Below are positions 1-6,500 of a DNA stretch of 7,875 nucleotides, piece by piece. Source of the DNA: Planctomycetota bacterium (GTDB lineage Bacteria; Planctomycetota; DG-23; SLPQ01); assembly GCA_021160625.1 (NCBI GenBank), contig JAGHCE010000265.1:1-7875 (forward strand), in the 5' to 3' direction. Made by a program: the position numbers and the translations under genes. A model generated the notes under the pieces. It made no database searches. It was not told the origin of the DNA and saw only the letters and a list, made by a program, of their open reading frames with translations. How positions within the stretch are numbered: position 1 is the first letter of the stretch; every line of letters starts with the position of its first letter.

Positions 1-666
1 GGCATCGTCGTCTCTCTCTCGATGGCGCTTATAATGAACCAGAAGATAAGGGGCATCACCTTCTGGAGGACGGTCTTTTTCCTGCCGTCGGTGACGGCCG
101 GTGTGGCCGTGTACATCCTGTGGGCCCAGATTTATTCGCCGGACAAGGGACTTCTCAACCAGTTCCTGAACGCGACGCTGGGCTACCTGCACCTTTTCCC
201 CAAGGACTCTTCCGACTGGCCCAGGTGGATAGGAAGCGCGTGGCTTGCGAAGCCTTCGCTGATACTGATGGGCCTGTGGATGGGTGCGGGCGGGTACACG
301 ATGATACTTTACCTTGCGGCGCTGCAGGGGGTTGACCCGCAGCTCTACGAGGCGGCGATGATAGACGGGGCAAGCCCCTGGCAGAAGTTCCGCCACATCA
401 CGTGGCCGCTCATTTCGCCGACGACCTTCTTCATCACGATAATGGGCGTCATTGGAGGATTCCAGGGAGGCTTCCAGCAGGCCTACGTGATGACCGGAGG
501 CGGGCCGCAGGGGGCGACGACGACGCTTTCCTATTACATATTCAACAATGCCTACACCTGGTTCAATATGGGCAAGGCTGCCGCTATCGCGTGGTTCCTG
601 TTTATTGTCGTGTTCGCCGTGACGCTTATCAACTGGCGCTACGGCGGTAAGAAGATCAACTACTGA
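1..666 (+). CDS. Sugar ABC transporter permease, MalF/UgpA type (5' end outside window)
   Basis: Inner-membrane subunit of an ABC importer of the carbohydrate-uptake class, pairing with the MalG-type permease downstream. The reading frame is open from base 1, so the real start lies upstream; 221 residues are visible, against roughly 290-310 usual for the family, so the first helices are missing. The segment just after the internal Met at 22 (NQKIRG, then FWRTVFFLPSV) is the usual cytoplasmic loop and start of a helix in MalF/UgpA proteins. The EAA loop that docks on the ATPase is clear (LYEAAMIDGAS, then ITWPLISP), about residues 108-132 counted from base 22. The GGGPQGAT stretch after it is also typical of this family. 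It ends in TGA and is followed after 13 nt by the partner permease, so the two are very probably co-transcribed. Substrate cannot be read from the permease. The family call is firm. Confidence 0.93.
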   Translation, partial: GIVVSLSMALIMNQKIRGITFWRTVFFLPSVTAGVAVYILWAQIYSPDKGLLNQFLNATLGYLHLFPKDSSDWPRWIGSAWLAKPSLILMGLWMGAGGYTMILYLAALQGVDPQLYEAAMIDGASPWQKFRHITWPLISPTTFFITIMGVIGGFQGGFQQAYVMTGGGPQGATTTLSYYIFNNAYTWFNMGKAAAIAWFLFIVVFAVTLINWRYGGKKINY

Positions 667-685
667 CACGGACCGGAGAGTGCTC

Positions 686-1948
686 GTGACGTCCGAAGCC
701 GAGATCATCCTGAGGAGAAGCAGAAAGCCGATCCCCTTGTGGAAGAAGCTCTCGGCGGTGACCTACGGCATCGTCCTGATGACCATGGTGGTTATCGTGC
801 TGTCCAACGAGTTGTGGACTGAGCTCGGCGTGCCGCTTGTCACCTCGCGTTCCATGCAGGGTCTCAAGTGGGCGCAATTCAACAAGGGCGCCTACGAACA
901 CCTTTCCCATAAAGAGGACGCCGCCCGCCGGATACCGCAGGGGCCGAATGCGGACGCGGTCGTACTGATGCAGGATGCCGACTCACACGTCCTGTATGCA
1001 AATTCCGAAGAAGACCTGCAGGCGCTCGCACCGTCGGTTGCGAAAATCGTGCTGACGTGGACCATAACCCTCGTTGTGGTAGTTGGCGTGGGCGCGGCCG
1101 TGGGGGCACTTGTACTCAAGCTCGGCTATTTCGCCGGCGCCGCCAGGATTGTGACGCTCATTTTCTTCACCGTCTTCGGCCTCACGATGGTCATCCCCTT
1201 TTTCTGGATGGTCTCAATGGCGCTCAAAAGCCTGCAGGAAACCTCGCTGGTCAGGCTCGACTGGATACCCTGGCCCATCCGGTGGAGGAATTTCAAAGAG
1301 GTCTTCGATACGGTGCCCTACGCGCGGTTCTACTTGAACAGTATGTTTATGGCGTCGTACGTGACGGTGGGGCTTATCTTCACGAGTTCGCTGGCGGCGT
1401 ACAGCTTCGCGCGGCTTAATTTCCCCGGAAGGGACAAGCTCTTCTTAGCGTACTTAGCGACGATGATGATACCCGGAGCGGTAATGAGCATTCCGGTCTT
1501 TGTCCTGATGTGCAAGATCGGGTGGGTGGACTGCTACAGGGCCATAATTATTCCCGGCATATTCAGCGCCTACGGCACCTTTATGCTGAGGCAGTTCTTT
1601 ATGTCGCTGCCGCGCGACCTCGAAGATGCGGCCAAGATCGATGGTTGCAGCCTCTTCGGGATATTCTTCAGGATCATCATCCCGCTTTCCAAACCGGCCC
1701 TGGCAACTCTGACCATATTCACCTTTATGGGCTCCTGGCGCAACTTTATGTGGCCGCTGATTATCCTGAACGACCCCGGGAAGATGCCGTTGCCGGTGGG
1801 CCTCCAGTTTTTCGCGTCGTCGGAGGCACCCGACCCCAACGTGTTGATGGCCGCGACGATGATGATGATCGTGCCAGTAATCATCGTCTTCCTGATGGGC
1901 CAGCGCTACTTCGTCGAGGGAATTCAGCTGGGAGCCGTCAAAGGCTGA
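686..1948 (+). CDS. Sugar ABC transporter permease, MalG/UgpE type, with extra N-terminal membrane/extracytoplasmic module
   Basis: Second permease of the importer. The C-terminal two thirds are canonical: helices from about residue 153 onward and an EAA loop (LEDAAKIDG, then IIIPLSKP) at about 312-338, which contacts the ATPase. The product is 420 residues, whereas MalG-type proteins are usually about 275-300. The extra length is N-terminal: a helix at about 22-41, a hydrophilic stretch at about 42-119, then a second strong helix at about 120-144 before the normal first helix. By the positive-inside rule the inserted stretch should face outside the cytoplasm. It contains ADAVVLMQDADSHVLYA, reminiscent of a beta-hairpin in sensory domains, but I cannot assign a family. 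Start: GTG at 686 lies 7 nt after GGAG (675-678); an in-frame GTG at 680 is also open but only 1 nt from that site. It is 13-20 nt from the upstream permease stop. Family certain, role of the extension unknown. Confidence 0.92.
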   Translation: MTSEAEIILRRSRKPIPLWKKLSAVTYGIVLMTMVVIVLSNELWTELGVPLVTSRSMQGLKWAQFNKGAYEHLSHKEDAARRIPQGPNADAVVLMQDADSHVLYANSEEDLQALAPSVAKIVLTWTITLVVVVGVGAAVGALVLKLGYFAGAARIVTLIFFTVFGLTMVIPFFWMVSMALKSLQETSLVRLDWIPWPIRWRNFKEVFDTVPYARFYLNSMFMASYVTVGLIFTSSLAAYSFARLNFPGRDKLFLAYLATMMIPGAVMSIPVFVLMCKIGWVDCYRAIIIPGIFSAYGTFMLRQFFMSLPRDLEDAAKIDGCSLFGIFFRIIIPLSKPALATLTIFTFMGSWRNFMWPLIILNDPGKMPLPVGLQFFASSEAPDPNVLMAATMMMIVPVIIVFLMGQRYFVEGIQLGAVKG

Positions 1949-2013
1949 GGAGGGCTTCGCCCCCTTCCTGCTACAGGGGCCGCGCGCGTTGCGCGCGGAA
2001 TTCACTTGACCTT
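1949..2013 (+). repeat. Structured 65-nt repeat, copy 1 (hairpin cluster)
   Basis: Begins directly after the permease TGA. Seen in sequence: hairpin I pairs GGAGGG (1949-1954) with CCCTTC (1962-1967), including one G-U pair. Short hairpin II is CCTG-CTA-CAGG (1967-1977), sharing one base with I. Hairpin III is a perfect 8-bp stem with a GTT loop (1980-1987 / 1991-1998). The tail ends in GACCTT. It aligns without gaps to 2082-2146 at an offset of 133. The first 19 bases are identical, and the later differences within stems keep the pairing. No T-run follows any stem, so it is not a standard intrinsic terminator. It could be a 3'UTR RNA element or a REP-like palindromic repeat. Confidence 0.75.
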
Positions 2014-2028
2014 TCAAAAGGCTATATG

Positions 2029-2053
2029 CCACTGGCGGCTTGTCCACCAGTGG
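2029..2053. repeat. Imperfect hairpin, likely a diverged relative of hairpin III
   Basis: CCACTGG (2029-2035) is the exact reverse complement of CCAGTGG (2047-2053). After one C/A mismatch the stem continues with GG (2037-2038) and CC (2044-2045), leaving a CTTGT loop. Its last two bases are the first two of the next 30-nt repeat. It shares the CC...GG frame and a TTGTCC core with the stem at 2113-2131. The preceding GGCTATATGCC loosely resembles the segment before the other stems. I read it as a degenerate member of the same repeat family. Confidence 0.5.
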
Positions 2054-2111
2054 AGGGCTTCGCCCCCTTCTCGCTATGGGGGGAGGGCTTCGCCCCCTTC
2101 TCGCTATGGGG
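2052..2111 (+). repeat. Tandem pair of identical 30-nt direct repeats
   Basis: Two perfect head-to-tail copies, 2052-2081 and 2082-2111, each beginning GGAGGGCTTCG and ending GCTATGGGG. The unit corresponds to hairpins I and II of the 65-nt element; a diverged version is at 1949-1979. Because the unit is a multiple of three, all forward frames run through it as repeated decapeptides, which creates spurious open frames. I see no start signal or family match to suggest it is translated. Exact identity suggests a recent duplication, or slippage at the GC-rich stem. Confidence 0.85.
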
Positions 2112-2146
2112 GCCACGGACGTTGTCCGTGGCAATCAATCGACCTT
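2082..2146 (+). repeat. Structured 65-nt repeat, copy 2 (hairpin cluster)
   Basis: Same layout as the copy at 1949-2013: hairpin I (2082-2100), short hairpin II with CTA loop (2100-2110), and hairpin III with GTT loop (2113-2120 / 2124-2131, extendable by G2112-C2132), ending in GACCTT. Relative to copy 1 the hairpin III stem has three fully compensated base-pair changes (G-C to A-T, C-G to G-C, G-C to A-T). Hairpin II has one compensated pair change and two changes to G-U. The G-U pairs work only if the plus strand is the RNA. Confidence 0.75.
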
Positions 2147-2151
2147 CCGTG

Positions 2152-2170
2152 GGCGCGTGTTCATCGCGCC
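2152..2170. terminator. Hairpin just beyond the amidase stop; possible weak terminator
   Basis: GGCGCG (2152-2157) and CGCGCC (2165-2170) form a perfect 6-bp stem with a 7-nt loop, 8 nt past the stop codon of the minus-strand amidase gene. On the minus strand no U-run follows, so intrinsic termination is not strongly supported. It may protect the 3' end or act with the neighbouring hairpins to separate the two converging transcripts. Confidence 0.35.
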
Positions 2171-2178
2171 TTCAACCG

Positions 2179-2931
2179 CTACTTGCCGGGCTTGCCGGCG
2201 TCCGCAAGCCTGGTGCGCATAGCGTTCACTTTCTCCTGCAGGTACTTACCCGGGCACTCGGTCGCGTGCAGGCCATTGCGAGCGCTGATCTCGCGGTGGG
2301 TGTAGACCTTGGAGACGGGGATTCTGTATTTCTGCATAAGGTACCCGACGAGCCTCCGCAGGGAGGCCATCTGGATGGTGGTGGGCCGCTGGAGGTTGAA
2401 ATTGCCCATAACGACGATGCCGACGTTGCCCTTGTTGACGGTGCTGTTGCCGGCGTGGGCCCCCTGGTACTTGATGGGCCGGCCCTCCCAGACACGCCCG
2501 TTGGCGTCAATGATATAATGGTAACCGATGTCCGCCCAATGGCGAAAGCCCTTGTGGCTCCTCTGGATCGTGCGAAGCTCCGCCTTGACCGCCTCGATCG
2601 AGCTCTCTTCCTCAACACCCATCCCTGCGTGGTGGATCGTAATCCGCGTAATCTTGCCCATAGGGTTGATGCGGCGCGTGTCGGGAGCCGTGGCGTTCCA
2701 GTCCAGGCGGCTGAAAATCTTCGGACAGCCCGCAATCGGGACCTTCGGCGGCTTTGCCTGCGCAACCGCCACCGGTGCCTGCGCCGGCAGCACCAGGCTG
2801 GGGAAACCGCTGTTTACACAGGCCGTCCGCCCCGGCGCGCACCCGGCCGCCGCAGCAAGGACGACCAGAGCACACACAACCACGCCCCGATGCCCGGCAC
2901 CGCTTGAACCCCTCACACCCGAAACATACAT
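2179..2931 (-). CDS. N-acetylmuramoyl-L-alanine amidase, PGRP/amidase_2 family, exported (possible lipoprotein)
   Basis: Predicted zinc amidase that cuts the bond between N-acetylmuramic acid and the peptide stem of peptidoglycan. Numbering from ATG 2931 (250 residues): a hydrophobic run at about 17-30 ends in AAAAGC (C31), which could be a lipobox with a non-ideal Ala at -3, or a plain signal peptide. A Pro/Ala-rich linker follows. The PGRP-like domain begins near IFSRLDW and continues with TIHHAG (His100, zinc), GYHYIID (Tyr137), WEGRP, GAHAGN, THRE (His212, zinc) and TECPG (Cys226, zinc), so the catalytic set is complete. Start: ATG 2931 has AAGGGG 6 nt upstream and gives a normal-length n-region. 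A GTG at 2973, touching the TAA of the upstream gene and 8 nt after GGAAAGG, would add 14 residues. Last gene of the minus-strand cluster. It could recycle or remodel wall; nothing links it directly to sugar uptake. Confidence 0.9.
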   Translation of the reverse strand: MYVSGVRGSSGAGHRGVVVCALVVLAAAAGCAPGRTACVNSGFPSLVLPAQAPVAVAQAKPPKVPIAGCPKIFSRLDWNATAPDTRRINPMGKITRITIHHAGMGVEEESSIEAVKAELRTIQRSHKGFRHWADIGYHYIIDANGRVWEGRPIKYQGAHAGNSTVNKGNVGIVVMGNFNLQRPTTIQMASLRRLVGYLMQKYRIPVSKVYTHREISARNGLHATECPGKYLQEKVNAMRTRLADAGKPGK

Positions 2932-2973
2932 TCCAAGCCCCTTGTGCGTCCGACAGGTAATCAGCCGCTTCAC

Positions 2974-5082
2974 TTATCGAACCTTTCCGCCGCGCGCCTT
3001 TAGAGCATTCCCGGCGGACGACGGCCCCTCACCCAAGTATACAATATCCCATGGGGCTTTCGACCGTCGATTTGGTTGTTTTGCGCCGCTTGGCGGTGTT
3101 TTGCGTAATTCCACGTACTCCGAGCCGCTCTCAAGGTCAATAGTAACCGACAATCCCGCATTTCCGCGTTTCTCAAGCCGGACACCCTTGACCGCCTTGC
3201 CCGACGGGTCGTGCACCACCACGAAAACCGCGCGGGTGCCCCTCCTGCGCAATATCAGCACGGGGCGCGTGGCAGTCGCTTTCCAGGAGCCGCGCGCGCA
3301 AAAGACCTCCGTGGCGTCGTCCTCCGGCATCAAAACGGCGTGACCGGGGGAAAAACGGGCGACCAGGGGGCCGCAGGATTTGCCCTTGCGGACACCACGC
3401 AAGAACTGGTATCCGTGCCGGCGATAGCCGAGGCTCGCCGGCTTGAGGGAGGCCCCCTTTATGCTGAGGCGCCCCCTGCCGTGGAGAAACCAGTCGAAGG
3501 TCGTGGGCTTTTCGGCCTCCACCTCGAATATGTCCAGAAGGCAGGAACCGATGAGCGCTGCGGTCCGGCGATAGGTCGTGAGCCCGTCGTACACGTCGGG
3601 GGCTTCGGCCGAGACAATCTTTATGGATTCGTCGAAGCGGTGGAAAAGCAGGCGACCGCAGGAATCGTTGAGTGCATACATCTCCTCGTCGCCGGGCTGG
3701 CTCCGGCCGCCTGCAACGACGGTGTTGTGGGAAACGGTCGAGTTGGAATAGGGCCACTTGTCGTAGCCGACCTCAATCTCCTCGATACAGCACTTGTGCC
3801 CCGCACCGGCAATGTCGAGGTGCAGCTTATCGCCGTGGCCGTGGCCGTTGCCGTACGGGCCGAACTTGACAAGCGCGCAGACGGCGTCCGAGCCCCAGTA
3901 TGCGTCACCCTCGACGGATTTTAGAACCGCGTGGCCGGCGTGGGGATAGATTACCGACCTTGTTTCAAATCGCGGCCGCTTTGGAAGCGGTTTCCCGAAG
4001 GCGAGAGTCAGCAGGTAAGGTGGAAAGTAATGCATTCCGACGGCGGCCCTCTCGCCCATCGACAGGAGCCTCGCCGCGCGCCGGTCCCCGAAGAAGTCCC
4101 ACGCCAGCTCCACCGTCCAGTGGTCGACGACCGGCGGCGTGGGCTGCCCGTAGTCGCCGATCGAGGGACAGGTGGTATCGGGGCGCAGCATATCGTAAAA
4201 GGCGGTAAGCGCCAGGGAGAGCGATTTCTCCTTCGGGCGTGGAAACTCCCTTTCGTCGCAGGGGTAAAACGGGAGATGGACATCCCCCGTGCTGTCGCCC
4301 CTGTGCGTAAATGAGAGGTCGTTGTCAACCTTGAGGGTAAGCGGGTCGGGGCGCGCGCCCGCACCGTGCGCCGCCAGCGCCGTCAGCGTAACCGGCATCA
4401 GCGAATACACCTGGTAGCCCCACGTTGACTGCTCGTAGGTCATCCCGTCGTCAAAGAACTCGTGGGCGACGCGGTGTGCGTAGCTTTCGGGACCGTCGAG
4501 GCACTCACTAAGGAGTGCCTCATCCCGGAAGAGAGCCCCCGTCGTGGCAAGGCGGCACATAGACCAGGCAGCGTGGTTTGACATACCTACGCGATGCATA
4601 TGGTCGAGCAACTCGCCGCTATGCAGATTGAAAAACCTCTTCATCACCTCGCGTTCGCCGCGCGTCCAGCCGGCCGTCTCCCAGGCCAGGTCATATGCGA
4701 ACGCTAAGCCCACAAGGTACGTTTCTCTGAGATATCCCATGCTCGCAGCGCGCTCCGGCAGCCCCATTTCGGCAAACGCCAGGAGCGCTTTCCTGGCCCG
4801 GCGGCCATACATTGCTGCCTTTCTTGACTGCCCGGCGGTCTCGTAGAGCGCCGAAAGGTAGGCGGCGCCGACTGTGGCCGCTGTTTGGCCGGCGTTGAAT
4901 TGCTTGCTGGATGACGAAGGTGCAGGAACTGCACCAGAAACGACAACGCGGTGTGCCTTCACCAACAGCGCATCCTTGTTGTCAAAAAGCCGCCGGGCCG
5001 TCGCTGCCAGCGCCCGCCGCGACACGAGGAGATACGGATGCCGCTTTCCGGGGCTATGATATCGTTCGAAGTAATTCCTCAT
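2974..5082 (-). CDS. Heparinase II/III family polysaccharide lyase-like protein
   Basis: 702-residue protein with the two-part layout of this family. The N-terminal half is helical and toroid-like, with GYLRETYLVGLAFAYDLAW at 116-134, a NHAAW segment at 169-173 and a EQSTWGYQVYSL segment at 217-228. The C-terminal half is beta-rich with the hallmark heparinase II/III region: GNGHGHGDKLHLDI at 411-424, then SHNTVVAGGRSQ at 451-462. Family members cleave uronate-containing polysaccharides by beta-elimination, using His/Tyr/Glu residues of these regions. Substrate (heparin-like, alginate-like or other) cannot be told from sequence by eye. No signal peptide is evident: the N-terminus is polar and Arg-rich, so it may be cytoplasmic and act on imported oligosaccharides. 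The start ATG has only a weak GAGA-type ribosome site. The stop TAA abuts the GTG that could begin the amidase gene. It lies 109 nt after the URO-D-like gene, same strand. Confidence 0.88.
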   Translation of the reverse strand: MRNYFERYHSPGKRHPYLLVSRRALAATARRLFDNKDALLVKAHRVVVSGAVPAPSSSSKQFNAGQTAATVGAAYLSALYETAGQSRKAAMYGRRARKALLAFAEMGLPERAASMGYLRETYLVGLAFAYDLAWETAGWTRGEREVMKRFFNLHSGELLDHMHRVGMSNHAAWSMCRLATTGALFRDEALLSECLDGPESYAHRVAHEFFDDGMTYEQSTWGYQVYSLMPVTLTALAAHGAGARPDPLTLKVDNDLSFTHRGDSTGDVHLPFYPCDEREFPRPKEKSLSLALTAFYDMLRPDTTCPSIGDYGQPTPPVVDHWTVELAWDFFGDRRAARLLSMGERAAVGMHYFPPYLLTLAFGKPLPKRPRFETRSVIYPHAGHAVLKSVEGDAYWGSDAVCALVKFGPYGNGHGHGDKLHLDIAGAGHKCCIEEIEVGYDKWPYSNSTVSHNTVVAGGRSQPGDEEMYALNDSCGRLLFHRFDESIKIVSAEAPDVYDGLTTYRRTAALIGSCLLDIFEVEAEKPTTFDWFLHGRGRLSIKGASLKPASLGYRRHGYQFLRGVRKGKSCGPLVARFSPGHAVLMPEDDATEVFCARGSWKATATRPVLILRRRGTRAVFVVVHDPSGKAVKGVRLEKRGNAGLSVTIDLESGSEYVELRKTPPSGAKQPNRRSKAPWDIVYLGEGPSSAGNALKARGGKVR

Positions 5083-5144
5083 ATTCGCTTTCTCGCTTGA
5101 GTGATTCCGGGTAGCCGTTGTCCCGCCAATCTATGTGACACGGT

Positions 5145-5186
5145 CGGCGGGCTGCTCGCCAGCCGCCGGCAGGATTGTTTTGCCGG
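5145..5186 (-). promoter_or_regulatory. Two overlapping hairpins in the gap between the URO-D-like and lyase genes
   Basis: In the 109-nt gap, CGGCGGGCTG (5145-5154) pairs with CAGCCGCCG (5160-5168), giving 9 bp with one bulged G and a 5-nt loop. Partly overlapping it, CCGGCA (5166-5171) pairs perfectly with TGCCGG (5181-5186) around a 9-nt loop. In the minus-strand transcript the 5166-5186 stem comes first, 5 nt after the URO-D-like stop codon. Three shared bases mean the two full stems compete. No T-run follows on the minus strand. Possible roles are attenuation, mRNA processing or differential stability within the operon; none is demonstrated. Confidence 0.5.
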
Positions 5187-5191
5187 ACGTG

Positions 5192-6310
5192 TCAGTAGTT
5201 GCCGTGCCTATCCACCAGATCCATCATAAACGAAAAATTCTCGAACGAGACCGTATCCGGCACACTGTGATCGCTGTGGATTATATAACGTGCTCCCGCC
5301 CTTTTGACGGCCTCGATTTTCGACCGGACTTCTTCCTCGAGTTTCTCCTTCGGCCCGGACATAGTCTGGGCGGAGATGTTGCCCATAAAGGCGATTTTGT
5401 CGCCCCACTGGCCTGCCAGCGTCCGTACGTCCATCCCGGCGTTGACCTCGAGCGGTTCGAGACAGTCTATGCCCGCCTCGACCAGGAGTCCGATGGCTTC
5501 CGTGGGGTTGCCGTCGCTGTGGTAGACAATCTGCAGGCCCTTCTCATGCTTGAAGTAATCGATGATACGCTTTAAGTAGGGGGACACGAGGTTGCGGTAC
5601 ATCTCGGGCGAGAAGAGCATACCGTTCTTGTAGGCTATGTCGCCGCCGATAAAAACGCCGTCGGGCTTCATCCCCGCACCGAAGAGAATCTCGCCGGACT
5701 CGACGACCATCTTCGTGTAGACCTCCCACATATCCGTAAGCAGGCCCGGCTCGGTGACCATCTTCATAAGGAGATTTTCGTCGCCCATCTTCGCCATCGC
5801 GAACTCATACGGGTCCGGGCATTCGACGAAGACGAAGGTTTCGTCAAGCGTCTCGCAGGCGTCGTAGGCCGCCTTGACCTCCGTAAGAGACCCGCTTTCG
5901 TACTCGGGGAAGTAGTTGCCGTAATAGCCGAAGGCGAAGCGGTCCTCGTTGGCCATGAGGCGCGGTTTCAGGCGCTCCCAGTCCTCGCGGCTCTTTATAG
6001 CATTCTCAAGCGGCATCGGCACGCCGGACTTGCCCTTCCAGTACTTGATGACGTTCCCGTCCGCGTCGCTTATCGTCTGGAACTGGTCGGTCTCTTCGAG
6101 CACCTTCTCCTCGAACTGGAACGAGGGCACTATCTTGATGTTCATCCGGATATCCATCCGGAAATAGTCGTTGGCGTGAATGCCCTCGGGCAGGCCTTCC
6201 CTGTACCAGCGCTCGCGCGTTTCGGGCCAGGGTGCGTCGGCTCTTCCCACCCGGTCGGGAATCTCCCCGGAAAGCAGCATCCTGATTCGTTCCTTAGAGG
6301 TGATTGACAT
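5192..6310 (-). CDS. Uroporphyrinogen decarboxylase superfamily protein (not HemE)
   Basis: 372-residue TIM-barrel protein of the URO-D superfamily, which includes haem-pathway decarboxylases and corrinoid-dependent methyltransferases. Seen: an N-terminal start typical of the environmental subgroup (SKERIRMLLSGEIPDRVG), GGDIAYKNGMLFSPEMY at about 221-237, YHSDGN at about 263-268, a LEPLEVNAGMD segment, FMGNIS and IIHSDHSVPD at about 343-352. It lacks the arginine-rich RQAGRY motif of true HemE, so a haem role is unlikely. The HxC motif that binds zinc in MtaA-type methyltransferases reads HSD here. Start: ATG 6310 has GGAGG 8 nt upstream; longer in-frame starts up to 6391 would run across the predicted promoter. 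First gene of the leftward cluster. Its substrate is unknown; paralogues are numerous in planctomycete-like genomes and often sit near sugar genes (general knowledge). Confidence 0.87.
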   Translation of the reverse strand: MSITSKERIRMLLSGEIPDRVGRADAPWPETRERWYREGLPEGIHANDYFRMDIRMNIKIVPSFQFEEKVLEETDQFQTISDADGNVIKYWKGKSGVPMPLENAIKSREDWERLKPRLMANEDRFAFGYYGNYFPEYESGSLTEVKAAYDACETLDETFVFVECPDPYEFAMAKMGDENLLMKMVTEPGLLTDMWEVYTKMVVESGEILFGAGMKPDGVFIGGDIAYKNGMLFSPEMYRNLVSPYLKRIIDYFKHEKGLQIVYHSDGNPTEAIGLLVEAGIDCLEPLEVNAGMDVRTLAGQWGDKIAFMGNISAQTMSGPKEKLEEEVRSKIEAVKRAGARYIIHSDHSVPDTVSFENFSFMMDLVDRHGNY

Positions 6311-6363
6311 CCCCACATCCTCCGTTTCAAGGCATTCGCCCGGTGCCCACCTACAGCACGCCG

Positions 6364-6391
6364 AGTATAGACCGGGACCCCGGCACATCAA
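6364..6391 (-). promoter_or_regulatory. Sigma70-type promoter for the leftward URO-D-like/lyase/amidase cluster
   Basis: On the minus strand, TTGATG (6391-6386) and TATACT (6369-6364) are separated by 16 nt, matching the -35 in 4 of 6 and the -10 in 5 of 6 positions. The expected transcript start is near 6357, giving a leader of about 47 nt with GGAGG properly placed before ATG 6310. An inverted repeat CCGGG-AC-CCCGG (6372-6383) sits within the spacer and could be an operator or chance in GC-rich DNA. Confidence 0.5.
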
Positions 6392-6428
6392 GGGAAATGA
6401 CTCCCGCGGAAACCTTCACCGAAAAGCG

Positions 6429-6456
6429 TTGACATTGAGCCGCCAGGCGGTATCGT
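6429..6456 (+). promoter_or_regulatory. Sigma70-type promoter for the rightward PHP/lipoprotein pair
   Basis: A perfect TTGACA (6429-6434) is followed after 16 nt by TATCGT (6451-6456), 4 of 6 for the -10 box. The expected transcript start is near 6463, leaving a leader of roughly 125 nt before the PHP start. It is back to back with the minus-strand promoter at 6364-6391, so the two -35 boxes are under 40 bp apart and could share a regulator. Confidence 0.5.
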
Positions 6457-6500
6457 AACCGAAACTGTTCCCCCGCGCGGCAGGTGGAAACGTCAGCCCC

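Noticed and set aside
1949..1998. Standard intrinsic terminator after the permease gene
   Set aside because: Strong stems are present but none is followed by a T-run on the plus strand.
1949..2146. CRISPR array
   Set aside because: The copies are two directly adjacent 30-mers plus one diverged copy, without regular unique spacers, and no cas genes are in view.
2006..2305. Short plus-strand frames translating the tandem repeat into repeated peptides
   Set aside because: The repeat length is a multiple of three, so every frame stays open. The frames continue antisense into the amidase gene, and no ribosome site is evident.
1510..2907. A long open plus-strand frame (about 465 codons) across the permease end, repeats and amidase
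   Set aside because: It runs out of frame through one clear gene and antisense to another, is rich in Arg/Pro/Ala as expected of GC-rich shadow frames, and matches no family I know.
5192..6310. hemE (haem-pathway uroporphyrinogen decarboxylase)
   Set aside because: The N-terminal RQAGRY-type motif and associated arginines are missing. The sequence belongs to a divergent environmental branch of the superfamily.
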